DNA of 64,000 nucleotides from Immersiella caudata (Eukaryota; Ascomycota; Sordariomycetes; Sordariales; Lasiosphaeriaceae): the NCBI GenBank assembly GCA_030512335.1, contig JAULSU010000005.1, forward strand, positions 2,728,001-2,792,000, written 5' to 3'. The translations under genes and the position numbers were made by a program. The first letter of the stretch is position 1; each line of letters begins with the position of its first letter. Below, piece after piece: positions 45,336 to 56,416 of the stretch. The notes below the pieces were generated by a model. The model did not search any database. It had not been told where the DNA came from and saw nothing but the letters and a program-made list of their open reading frames with translations.

Positions 45336-46556
45336 ATGGCACCCGCACTCTGCGCCATCTGCAGAACGGCGCGGGCACTCATCAAACGGCCCAAGAACCA
45401 TGCAAAGCTCTGCAAGGGCTGCTTCATTACCATCTTTGAGGATGAAATCCACCACACAATCATATCCTCCAAGTTATTCTTCCCCGGCGAGAAGGTCGCA
45501 ATAGGGGCCTCAGGTGGCAAAGACTCCACAGTTCTCGCCTCGGTTCTCAAGTCGCTGAACGAACGACACGGATATGGACTGGATCTAGTTTTGTTGAGTA
45601 TCGACGAAGGGATCAAGGGCTACAGGGACGACTCTCTAGAGACAGTGAAGAGGAATGCTCAGCAGTACGATATGCCGCTCAAAGTGGTGGGCTACGACGA
45701 GCTGTACGGCTGGACGATGGACCAGGTGGTTGAGACGATCGGGAAGAAAGGCAACTGCACATACTGCGGCGTCTTCCGGAGGCAGGCCCTCGACCGTGGC
45801 GCCAAGATGCTGGGAATCAAGCATGTAGTGACGGGCCACAATGCCGATGACGTCGCCGAGACCGTTCTGATGAACCTTCTCCGTGGTGATCTTCCTCGTC
45901 TGTCGCGCAGTACAAGTATCGTGACAGGGAACGACAGCTTAGAGGTCAAACGAAGCAAGCCGCTCAAGTACTCATACGAGAAGGAGATTGTTCTCTATGC
46001 ACACCACAAAAAGCTCGACTACTTCAGTACCGAGTGCATATACAGCCCAGAGGCGTTCCGTGGAAGCGCTAGAAGCCTTATCAAGCAGTTGGAGAGAGTA
46101 CGGCCGAGCGCGATCCTGGATATTGTTCGGAGTGGGGAGGATATGGCAAGACTTGTTCCAGGAGAAAAATCATCGTCTTGTGGTGGGTGTCAGGGGAGGT
46201 CCTCTGCCTCCGGCGCAGCTGTGGCGGAGGAGGACGTTGGAGGGTGTGGTTCAACAAATGGACGGAATCCTGGAGGCGAAATAGCCGCCATGGATAAGCA
46301 GTTGAGAGAGAATGAGGAACATGAGGGTCTCGAAATTGACATAACGAAGCTGAAGCTCACTGAGAGCGATGGTACACGACAAAACAGAAAGGACAAACAA
46401 ATACCGATAAGAGGGCCTAATGGAACTGGTAAGGTTGTTGGTCGACAGGTCCTTGGAACCTGCGAGCGTTGCGGATACATGTCGAGCCAGGCCATTTGCC
46501 AGGCGTGCACGCTTCTCGAGGGGCTCAACAAGAACAGACCTAAGATACAGATATAA
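45336..46556 (+). CDS. NCS6: Cytoplasmic tRNA 2-thiolation protein 1 (Ncs6/CTU1)
   Basis: A single exon encodes 406 aa. Ncs6 with Ncs2 uses sulphur carried on Urm1 to thiolate wobble uridine 34 of Lys, Glu and Gln tRNAs. The ATP pyrophosphatase PP-loop is GASGGKDST (residues 57-65). An N-terminal zinc site is suggested by C6/C9 and C26/C29, a central CTYCG carries catalytic cysteines, TGHNADDVAETVLMNLLRGD is the family signature, and the C-terminus has a paired CERC...CQAC zinc motif. The length exceeds the usual 330-370 aa because of a Gly/Ser/Cys-rich and acidic insertion near residues 280-360. The start was placed at the first ATG (45336, MAPALCAICRTARALIKRPK), which matches family N-termini; the open frame extends upstream only from a TTG. 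Confidence 0.95.
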   Translation: MAPALCAICRTARALIKRPKNHAKLCKGCFITIFEDEIHHTIISSKLFFPGEKVAIGASGGKDSTVLASVLKSLNERHGYGLDLVLLSIDEGIKGYRDDSLETVKRNAQQYDMPLKVVGYDELYGWTMDQVVETIGKKGNCTYCGVFRRQALDRGAKMLGIKHVVTGHNADDVAETVLMNLLRGDLPRLSRSTSIVTGNDSLEVKRSKPLKYSYEKEIVLYAHHKKLDYFSTECIYSPEAFRGSARSLIKQLERVRPSAILDIVRSGEDMARLVPGEKSSSCGGCQGRSSASGAAVAEEDVGGCGSTNGRNPGGEIAAMDKQLRENEEHEGLEIDITKLKLTESDGTRQNRKDKQIPIRGPNGTGKVVGRQVLGTCERCGYMSSQAICQACTLLEGLNKNRPKIQI

Positions 46557-46749
46557 ATCGTTGTGGAGGGCGACCATCTAATTCAAGAGAAGGGCCGTCA
46601 TGCTGAACTCGGCTAACCGGGACACAATGCGGTGCTTGGTCTAGCTGTTGCAGGGCTTCATGGCTAACACATTTGTCGAGTTGCCCATGAAGTGGTAGCG
46701 CGCTTCCTATCCCCCTTCTACCTTGTGCCCGTCCGAACCCCCATTCCTT
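46557..46749. other. Short convergent 3' spacer
   Basis: Only 193 bases separate the stop codons of NCS6 and the leftward NDUFA1-type gene, so their 3' untranslated regions probably overlap or abut. Confidence 0.6.
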
Positions 46750-47237
46750 CTACGACGTTCGTTTCTCGAGCTGGAGCAGAATAGTTAGCTTCCGGCTCAC
46801 ATATGCCTTCTAAGAGCGCACGTACTCTCCAGGGGTTATTTAACTCATATCCGGGAGGTGCCGTCGGGTTGTGCGCTTGTCCTCGCAAGTCGCCTGTGAG
46901 TCTTCTGTCACGATCCATCACTAAATCACCCATTGTCAGCCTGTTGCTCGTTCTCGTTCTGCATCGGCTCGGGTCTGCTCCTACTTTGCTGCAAAAGTGT
47001 TAGCCAATGTCTGGTTGAAGAAGTAGAGGCAAATGACATACCCGATCCCACTGATCAATGCCACGCCTCTGCCTCTTGCCACCGTTCTGCCAGTTTCTGA
47101 TCTTGGACATGCCGGCTCCAGAGATACCGAACATCTGCGTCGCCCCATTAGCACCAAATTGGCTCTCTGAAGCTTCGGTGCGAGCTTACGGCAACGATGA
47201 TTCCATAGGGAATCAGGGTCTCGAAGGGGACGGGCAT
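46750..47237 (-). CDS. NDUFA1: Complex I accessory subunit, NDUFA1/MWFE type
   Basis: Five exons, transcribed leftwards (47237-47190, 47134-47042, 46988-46985, 46920-46826, 46770-46750), encode 86 aa. NDUFA1 is a small single-span subunit of the membrane arm of mitochondrial NADH:ubiquinone oxidoreductase. The N-terminus MPVPFETLIPYGIIVAMFGI is the membrane segment and uncleaved anchor. The family core follows: NGGKRQRRG, DQWDRQMMDRDRRLTG and a C-terminal NNPWRLEKR, matching the NGGK...MERDRR.SG pattern of animal MWFE. Exon 3 is 4 nt (CAAA); without it the frame breaks, and with it the junction reads WDR-QM-MDRDRR. Introns 2 and 3 around it both have clear branch sites (GCTAACAC, GCTGACAAT). 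Intron 1 has GTAAGC. The total of 261 coding nt is in frame. Confidence 0.82.
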
Positions 47238-48009
47238 CGCGGCAAATCTGTCGGCCTGTTCAATTGGGTCAGGGGTGCTGTTAGAAATATGGGAGGAAGT
47301 GCAGGACACGTACGCGAAGCCTGGTTCGAGTCTGGTGCTCTCAATGACTGAAATCAGCGACGTCGTTGAAGGTCAATTGGCATCGCGACCGAGCTTCCTG
47401 GATGGACCGAGCAGCTGCCAGGATTGGTTGGCGCCTGAGGCCAAAAGACAGCCGCCCCACGTGAGCGTCCGTGCGTGAAACTCCAATTGGATGACTAACT
47501 AGCGTCACAGCCTGGATGCAGGCTTGGCAGAAGGTGCAGCTGTGTAGCCGTAGCAGGAGCGACCAAGGGAGATTCCAAAGTCGCGAAGAGCAAGCGCAAG
47601 ATTTCACGAGCCTCACCACCGAATTCACTCATCAAAACATAGACTCGACGCGTCTCTGTGGGTGAAGTATCTGCCCCGCCCCCCAAGCTTCTGGTCCGCA
47701 CCATCTGAACCCCGAATATTCGCGTTTCTCGGCCCCCAGTCGCGCCCGCACCTGGCCTCTTCGAAGCAACGTTTTGCCTCCCAATCCATGCTCGGCGCAT
47801 CGCGCACAACATACGATCCATTCGCTCTACAGTCCTCGTTCGACTGCCTACACCGAAATCATTGCGCCGAGATTGTGCGCCTGATATGAACTGCTCTCGA
47901 ACCGCTTGACCTGGCTGTGCTGGCATGAGCGGCACCTCGGTTAGCGGTTCTTGAGGAGGCCCGCAGCACATCCTATTTCGCGCTCTTCCTCGGTCTATAT
48001 AGATAAAAA
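47238..48009. promoter_or_regulatory. Divergent promoter region of NDUFA1 and SAS3
   Basis: The 772 bases lie between two divergent start codons. An ACGCGT hexamer occurs at 47648-47653. No other element or gene recognised; open frames on either strand have no family resemblance. Confidence 0.5.
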
Positions 48010-51000
48010 ATGGCTGACGCACAACTCATGGAGGAACAGCTGCAACAAAGCGTCCTAATGTCCGAGCAGGATGCGGTTGGAGACGACGATGTCTCGATGG
48101 ACAACGACGCGGCGCACTCCTCGAACGGCCACATAGATGTCGGTGCCGCAACCGAGGACGGCGATGAAGATGAAGAGATGGTTGATGGTGAAGATAGTCA
48201 TGATGAAGACGAAGAGGATGATCAAGGCACGTCGCAATCAGAAGACGAAGATCATTCCGAGGAGGACGACGATGCCTTTGGCGAGGAAGATGCCGAGGGT
48301 GAAGATGACGATGAAGCACCCGTTCCTCAGAGGCGAAGTCAGGCTGCGAAGGGTGAACAGGCTGAGAATGACGAGGACGATGAGGACGATGAGGACGAGG
48401 GCGTAGGAGCCGTCAAAATAAAGCCTGGCGAAACAGACGATGAGGATGACAGCGACGCAAGCTCCTCTACGAGTTCAGCAAATATCAGCGAGGCCGAGTC
48501 GGAGGACGAGGTTGAATGGGATGAGACCAGGGTGGAAGAAGAGGAAGGAGACGAGGAGTCGGATAATGGCGACTCCAATACCTGCATGTTCTGTAAGCAA
48601 GACGAGGAGCACGACCCAGCCGAGGACTTTGAGGCATTCCTGGCTTGTGCTGGGTGTGGCGAAAATGGTAAGTTCCTGGAATCGTACTGGTTTGAAGCTG
48701 CACGCTAACACGAAACAGCCCACCAGCAGTGTGCGCGGGAAGCCGGAGTTCCTCCTGGTGAGGATGGTGAGCTACTCTGTTCTGCATATCAGGGATTCTG
48801 GCTAACACGGACAGGCCCAACAAGCTGGAAATGCCCTGAGTGTGCTGGGGACGGATCTGAAGACTCGGACGGAGCCCCAGGTCGCGATGAAGAGGCCCAC
48901 GGCAGCGTGAACGGGACCAACGAAGCCAGTGTTTCCCCTTCTTCTCGGCGAGCAACAGCGCCTAAGCTTGCACGAGACCTTCTCCCTTCACAAAAGGGTT
49001 CGATCAAGCCTGATTCACATTCTGTCTTCAACCAGCTCGTTCTCGACGAGGACCCCATGGACGGCTCTCGTGTGCTACGAAAGCGCAAGACTTCATCTGC
49101 TGAAGTTGAAGATGGAATTATGGCACTTCGAAAAAGACGCAGAGGCAGCAACGACGAGCTAAGCGAAGATGAGGCTAACAGCCGAGAGGGGTCAGCTAGG
49201 CCACAATCGGCGAGGTCTCTGCGGATTAAGACCCCCAACGCGGCTGTATCTGTTGTCAAGAGGACGCGCACATCAGCTATCGTGAAGATGCGCGTGCCAG
49301 TTGCAGAGCTCCGTGAGATCCTGTCCCGCAAACCACGCAGGGACAGGAGGGACAGGAAGAAGAAACGCTCAAGCAGACCATCAAGGAACGATGCTTCCCG
49401 AAGCAGTGTCCCATTACCATTACCACCAATCGCTACTCCGTTTACATCAGCAAGCTACTCCCAACCGTTCTACTCTTTCTACGACAAGGAGACAGACGAG
49501 CTGAAAGGAAAGCCTTATGGTGGCATCCTCACCGAGGCTGAAGCAGACACCTCAAAGACGATGCCGGCAAACGATGACCGTCGTCGATTCGACGAAGCAA
49601 AACAAAAGGCCGAGGAGGAATGGCGACAGCGTCTGCTGAAGATGCAAGCAGAGATTGAAGTCCCTGCAAAGAAAACCAAGAAAGCATCAGGTCCAGCCAG
49701 TCAGATCGAATGCATCGACTTTGGCGGCTGGGAAATTGATACTTGGTATGCTGCGCCTTATCCAGAAGAGTACAGCCGAAACAGAGTGTTGTACATCTGC
49801 GAGTTTTGCTTGAAGTACATGAACTCGGACTATGTGGCTTGGCGTCATAAGCTCAAGTGCCCAGCGAAGCATCCTCCTGGGGACGAGATCTACCGTCACA
49901 ACTCGGTTTCGGTCTTTGAAGTTGACGGGCGCAAGAACCCAGTTTATTGCCAGAACTTGTGTCTTTTGGCAAAGCTATTCCTGGGTTCTAAAACGTTGTA
50001 CTACGACGTTGAACCTTTCCTCTTCTACGTCCTTTGCGAATATGACGACCTCGGGTACCACTTTGTCGGTTACTTCTCAAAGGAGAAGCGAGCTAGCAGC
50101 CAGAACAACGTCTCATGCATTCTCACCCTGCCAATTCACCAGCGCAAAGGCTATGGAAACCTCTTGATCGACTTTTCATACCTTCTGACCCGGGTGGAGC
50201 AAAAGACAGGGTCACCAGAGAAGCCACTGTCAGACATGGGTTTGGTGTCCTACCGTAACTATTGGCGGTTGGTAATGTCTCGGTATCTTCTGGAGCACGC
50301 TCCTGAGGATGATGGCCCACCAGTCGGACTCAGTATCAAGAAGATGTCTGAAGAGACTGGAATGACCCCTGACGATGTGGTCTCAGCACTAGAGGGTTTA
50401 AGATGCCTCATACGAGATCCCGTGACAGGTATATACAGCTTTCGGTCCGATCTCGAGTACTGTCGCGAGTTCGTTGCGGGATGGGAGGCGAAGAATTATG
50501 TTCAGCTCGACCCGAGTGCTTTAACATGGACACCGTACGTCATGGGGAGGGGCAATGCGACAAACTTCGAGCTTGGTCCAGCTCTGACGGCAATCGCACC
50601 TCGCGAGGATGATGAGCCAAAGACGGTGGTTCCTAGCGGGGATACCCTGGCGAACGGCACAAAGCCTGCCGAGTCTGCCGGTCAGGAACCCAAGGTCGAC
50701 CCCAATACTGTCCTTGAGTCTACTGAACCCAACGACAAATCACCCAATCATGATGCCGACCCACCAAAGCCGAATGGAGTCTTGGTGAACGGCGAAGCTC
50801 AAACAAATGGAACCGACAAAGAGGCTAACAAGGACACGGCTGCGGACTGGATGGCGCCGTATGCTAATATTCCGCCAACGAGATTCGAAGTTGTTCCGCC
50901 CATTGCAGGCTCTCGGAGGGCTGATCGGTCTCGCCCGGTTGTCCCACGGCCACCGGTCGTGCGCACAGCCAGCACCGTACCACGGCCCCGGCCAAAGCGA

Positions 51001-51414
51001 CCGAGCGGCAGTGCGCGGCGCTCATCGGCCTCTAAACCAAAGAACAGCAGCAAGCGGAAGTCTGGCGGGACAGGTCGTGGGCCAGGTCGCTGGCCAAAGG
51101 GCACGAAGAAGAGTGACTATGGCAATGCCGACAGTGGTCCAGGATTTCCTCCGGGATGGTTTGCCGAAAATGAGAGGTCGGCCGCCCTGGCTGCTGAAAA
51201 GGATGGGAGGACTGACGCCAAGGACACTGTCCAAGTTCAGACCCCAACAGTGAAAGAAGCCCCTTCCTCGGCCGCCAGCAGACGCAACGGATCTGCAGGC
51301 GGCAAAGGGTCACCTAGGTCTCATTCTCAGTCTCAATCTCAGTCCGGGAAGGATAATAACGGAGTGGACGAGGTGATGGAGGACGCTGAAGATGCGGATG
51401 GCGAAGAAGAGTAG
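48010..51414 (+). CDS. SAS3: MYST-family histone acetyltransferase with PHD finger (Sas3 type)
   Basis: Three exons (48010-48667, 48719-48766, 48815-51414) encode 1101 aa. The N-terminal 190 residues are highly acidic. A PHD finger spans about residues 192-250: CMFC, CAGCG, an HQQC pair coded by the 48-nt exon 2, and WKCPEC. The MYST domain has a C2HC zinc finger in YICEFCLKYMNS...HKLKC, the acetyl-CoA loop QRKGYGNLLIDFSY, catalytic C670 (NNVSCILTLP) and the SPEKPLSDMG segment with the conserved Glu. After it come an Ala/Pro/Lys-rich tail and an acidic end (EDAEDADGEEE). Sas3 in the NuA3 complex acetylates histone H3. The PHD finger within the same chain fits filamentous-fungal Sas3 and animal MORF-like proteins better than Esa1 (chromodomain) or Sas2; orthology is otherwise inferred. 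Confidence 0.9.
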
Positions 51415-52653
51415 GGAGCAGTTGGCGCAAGCAGCAGTATTTGGCAATGGGATACCACTTTGTGTTTACGGGCTGGTCAGGAAGCGCCTGTCGGGACATG
51501 GGACATTGCGTTTGTATCGAGTTTTATGTGTCGATTAGTGGGCCGACAAGGGGCTTAGGCGATTACTCAAGATAAACCTACAGTACCTTAGGTGTTTGTG
51601 TATGTACTTTTTACTTGCAGGAGAGATATTCATGATATTGATTATTTGAGTTTGGAAATGCACGCTGTGATGGTGTAGCGGTGTGGCAATGGGCCATCGC
51701 AGCGTATGACGGCAAAGTCCTGGGGCCAGCGTTATCACTGATCGGGACCGTCCGAATAGTTGCATCTACGTCATGGGAGACTGTGCCTGAGAAAGGGGGC
51801 GCTGCTCAGCGCAGGCCCGGTCACCGCTGAGTAATTAGCGTGGTGTTACCTGAAGAAGCTTAGCTTGCGCATATTTGACCGATCTCGCCACAACGAAGCC
51901 ACGGGTCTGACAGCTTACGCGTTTGAGCTTTGTGGATGAAATGCACACTCAGCGCTCTTCAAAATCCCGTCGTTTGCGGCTATACATATCTCGTAATGCT
52001 CGTGTCGTAGCTGCTCTTGGCCGGGCTGGTTTTGCCGTCTGAAGTCGCCAACTGGGGAAGGTGAATTGTTGAGCCCGTGATATCGATCCCGGGGTTCCTA
52101 CCCACCCCAGGTGGGTTGCGTCTACCGAGCTGGCAAGCGTAACGGATTGCGCTTCCTCTTCCACCCCTCTTCCTCCAACCTTAAACCACCTGCACACCCA
52201 ACAGCCAACCCGAAAAGGTCACGCCCCAGAATTTGCGCCTTCATCGGCGCAGTTTTTTTTTTGCTTGCTGGCCAACCTGCCCGAAGCATTGCGGTCGACT
52301 CGCATTGCCATTAGCCACACGCTTCCCCTGCGTCACCGCCCTGTCGACGAGGCCTTTGACGGGGATTACACCGACGAGGCGGACCCGGGACTTTGTGCTG
52401 AACAGCCCCCCTAAACGGAGCACCAGTGCCTCGTTTCTCCATTCCACGCAACCGCCCACCTCTCAGCCAGCGAGCCCAGCGCTGCAGCCGCCATCGACCC
52501 GGCTGAACGGGCTCCTGCGATAGGTAGATACCCACTCCAGCGACCGGGAGAGGCCATCGATCGAGCCGACGACCCACTACTCGTCCGCTGTCATTTTCGT
52601 CTTCCATTCGCATTATCCATTTCCCAGTTTGTGTTTATTTTCCGTCGCCCAAG
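51415..52653. other. Intergenic, promoter of the epsin gene
   Basis: No gene seen. The right half is pyrimidine-rich with many CCACCC/CCAACC blocks and a T-run (52249-52263), as expected for a fungal promoter and leader. Open frames such as 52233-52523 have no domain. Confidence 0.5.
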
Positions 52654-54633
52654 ATGTCGAAGGTTATGCGAAGCGTGAAGAATGTCACCAAGGGCTATTC
52701 GAGCGTCCAGGTGAAGGTGCGCGAAGGTGCGTAGCTTCCTTGATCGAGCTTGCGCAGGGGCTCCGACGACGAGGGCGCCGCGCAAAGAGGCGATGGCGGT
52801 TTGGCTGACGGGTGTCTGCAAATACAGCGACAAGTAATGATCCATGGGGTCCGACGGGGACGCAGATGAGCGAGATCGCTCAGCTCACCTACAACTCGTA
52901 AGTTGTCGCCTAGCCCACACCCTCACGGTGACGACACCTTAGGGGTTTCGCGGAAGCCTTAGATGTAGGCAGCTCATTGACACCGAGTTTTAAACCCGCC
53001 GTAGGTCGACCGAGTTCTACGAGATCATGGATATGATCGACAAGCGACTGAACGATAAGGGCAAGAACTGGCGCCACGTCTTAAAGGCCTTGAAAGTTAT
53101 GGACTACTGTCTCCACGAGGGTTCGGAGTTGGTTGTCACTTGGGCCAAGTCCAACATTTTCGTCATCAAGACTTTGCGCGAGTTCATATACGTGGACGAG
53201 GACGGTCGGGACGTCGGCCAGAATGGTGCGCGCGGGTCTGCATCGGCTGTTGAAGCTGGTACAATTGCTAATCGTTTGGAATAGTTCGGGTTGCCGCCAA
53301 GGAGCTTACTTCGCTGATCTTGGACGAGGAGAGACTGCGGGCTGAGCGCACTGACAGGAGAACCTGGAAGTCAAGAGTTACCGGCCTAGACGAATACGGA
53401 CCCTCGCAGGAGCATCAACATCGCGAAGCCCCTCGCCGTCAGCCCCGCCGGCAGATGACTGACGAGGAGGATGCCGAGTACAAGTTGGCGATCGAGGCGA
53501 GCAAGTTTCAGGAGGAGGAGGACAGGAAGAAGCGCGAAAGCCGCAATGGCGCTGGCGACGATGACGATGACCTTGCCAAGGCCATCAAGCTGAGTCGCGA
53601 GGAGGAGGAACGGCGACGTCGAGAGCTTGAGGACAGCAACGCGTCGGCTTTGTTCGACGACGAGCCCGCGCAGCCCGCTCAGAACAACCAGTTCACTGGT
53701 TTCAACCAGGGCTATCAGCAAGGCAGCGCCGTCGACTTTTTCGCGAACCCCATTGACCAAAACCAGATGGGGGTCCAACCAACCGGCTATGTGGCTAACG
53801 CATACAACGGGTACCAAACACAACCAACCGGATACCAGAACGGCTTCAGCAATGGTTTTGGGGTGCAACAGCCAACGGGCTTTGATCCCTACGGCCAGCA
53901 GCAGATGCAGCAGCAGACGTTCCAGCCTCAGCCAACGGGCTACAACCCTTACGCGCAGCAGCAACTCCAGCCTCAACCTCAGATCCAGGAGCCTACTTTG
54001 CAGCCAGGGAGCAACAACCCCTGGAGCAACAATAACACTGGTCTGCAGGCCGGTGGGATCAAGCCCATGGCGACGGGCTCCAACAATCCTTTTGCCCAAC
54101 AGCAGCAGCAACAGCCGCAAACATCATTCAACCGACTCCCATCATTCAACCCGCAATCCGCACTCGGTAGTCTTCCCGAACAAAAGACGCTCACCAATTT
54201 CTCTCAACCAAGCTTCAACATCCCATCGCCACAGCCCACCCCCCAACAGGTCCCGCAGTTCCAGCAGCCACAGAAGGAAATCAGCGAGCACGAAGCAAAG
54301 CTCAACGCTCTTCTTGCTAGCGGAGACGGTATGGACACTTTCGGAAATACGGGTAACCTACGTATTCCGGCGCAACATACCGCGCCTGGCACCTTTGTGA
54401 ACAGTGCTGGTGCTGGCCTTGGTAGGATTACGGCCGACCCCACTGGCAGCAACCCGTTCTTGAGGACGCAGTTTACGGGAATGCCAACGGTGTCGTATGG
54501 TGGCCAGCAGATGCCTGCTGCCACGGGTCCGGCCGGCATGAACGGATTTGGCGGAGGACAGGGCACAAACAATCCATTTGCAGGACGCCAGCAACAGCAG
54601 CAAAACAACCAAGGTGATCTGATTCAGTTTTAA
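52654..54633 (+). CDS. ENT1: Epsin (ENTH domain endocytic adaptor)
   Basis: Four exons (52654-52726, 52828-52897, 53005-53225, 53285-54633) encode 570 aa. Epsins bind PI(4,5)P2 and bend membrane at clathrin and actin patches. The ENTH domain fills about residues 15-145: MSKVMRSVKNVTKGYSSVQV, TSNDPWGPTGTQMSEIAQLT, FYEIMDMIDKRLNDKGKNWR, VMDYCLHEGSELVV and EFIYVDEDGRDVGQN. Two ubiquitin-interacting motifs follow (DAEYKLAIEASK and DDDLAKAIKLSREE). The remainder is Gln/Asn/Pro rich with repeated QPTG(Y/F) units and NPF motifs (SNNPFAQ, GSNPFL, NNPFAG) that bind EH domains. No clear clathrin box was identified at the C-terminus (GDLIQF resembles one). Together with AIM21 this is the second actin-patch gene of the window, but they are far apart. 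Ent1 and Ent2 cannot be separated. Confidence 0.93.
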
Positions 54634-56416
54634 GAGGTAAAAATTGACAGTTGTGGTTGGCTAGGCTGTTTTACGTGGATTTGTGTTGGAGCGGAGGATG
54701 TATACCTTGTATGCTGCTCTCTTCAAGAGCAGCCATCCCACTTCTTCTGTTATTTTTCTCCGGGGATTGAGGGCCAAAGAACACCCTCTGATATCCAGAG
54801 CGCGAATTTTAGTAAGCGATCTGGGTAAGCGTTTTTGAGGCTGTTATGAGGTGAGACACAGACATCGCCGGAACCGTATATTTGTGGAGAATTCAACGCG
54901 GCGATGCGACGAGCGCCTTTCCAGATCTGATTCCACACGTGAGAAAGCTTGATGACTTCGATCAGTTGGAGGCAGACTGGGTCATGTTGCAACATGGCCC
55001 TAGGTGAAGTTGGCTGGTGTGAAGCGAACCACTCGGTGGGAGAAATGAGTTTGACATCCTTATCTGCCCACTTGATGGAAGTAGCCCTTACCACTTTGCA
55101 TTCTCAATAGGCCTTGTTTTACAGTGTACATAAAGGCTATAACAAACCTTTGACTACCTCTTGCCATTTTGATGAAGCCTTTTCCGGTTCGTCAAGGGCT
55201 CCTGACCAGGCTGTAGGTGGTCAACGTTATGTCTCTTACTTTGCGGGGACATCTCCCTACATATAACCCAGAACAAGATGTTCCCAGACAGAATGCCCGA
55301 CTGCTCATAAAGCTGAATCGTAGGTTTCAGAGGTTTTTTTTCCTATCATGCCCATGTCCAAGTTGCCGACTAACTTTCCAATGCCCTGGGTTCACGAGAT
55401 CTGAAGGATAAAATTTTGACAGGATTGGGTTCGGTATCTAAGCTCCTGCGGCTGTGAGAGAAGATGATTCACAACTGACAGTCTTTGTTGCGCAACACAG
55501 AGCTCCTGCATCGTACTTGTGGCTTCGCAGCAAATCAGTTCTCGAGTTTCCAAGATATCCGTTTCGCAGCACAGGTGCCTGCATGTTCTTGATGGCTGCT
55601 AGCCAACGGCGAAGACGGGGCAGACTTGCAATTAGTCAGTCAGAAGTTGTAGCCAATAAAGTTCACGAATTGACCTTAGGCAGCAGGACGGGATCCACGT
55701 GACGCCAGTCGTTGTGGCATGACGCGGGAACGAAGGTTTGGTGACTGGTATAAATGGGCCATCTTCTTGCGCGCACCCGGAGAGAGCAGTTTTTCCCTCA
55801 TACACACTACAAGAAAATTGACCAAGTGTTTTCACAAGCTGCTGCCCGTGATTTCCGCTGCTGAGGTGCCAAAGTGTAGCGCGTAATCGTCAATCCGGTT
55901 CATTTGTCACCCGCGCTGGGCCGGCGCGCGGGAGCCCCCACTTGCCAGCCACTCCATCGCGTCACACCATTGGCTGCCCGTTGGGTGGATCCACTTTGCT
56001 GCTTGGGCAGAAGAACTCGAGCCTGGCACACCCTTTCGCCTTGAGCTCCAGCAAGCACTTTCCAGCCCAGGTTTTGTGAGCCGCAACATCACTTTCTTCA
56101 TCGCGCCTTTGAAACCGCGACGGAAGATTGAGGTGCCCTTCCTTGCGCACAGAAGGCACGGCACCTTTCTTGCGGGGCGAGTTCTTCTCACCGCTGGTCT
56201 TCCTCATTTAATCACTTCTAATCGCTCTTTCCTGCTTTTTCGCATCAAGGGCGCCTCAGGGTTTTTTTTCCCTCTCACGACCAAACGCGTTTCTACGAGG
56301 GCATCCATCGACCCTCACGCGTCCCCCCCACAAAATACTATTTCCTTGACCGAGCTTATTTACACCGTCACGAATATCGATTCTGATCGTACTGTGATAC
56401 TTTGACACCACCAACC
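54634..56416. other. Intergenic, promoter of the Nup98-96 gene
   Basis: No gene recognised in 1.8 kb. The last 150 bases before the nucleoporin ATG contain two ACGCGT hexamers (56285-56290 and 56317-56322) in a CT-rich leader. Confidence 0.5.

Noticed and set aside
53386..54120. 244-codon minus-strand open frame
   Set aside because: Antisense to the Gln/Pro-rich tail of epsin; Leu-rich composition comes from reverse-complemented CAG/CAA codons.
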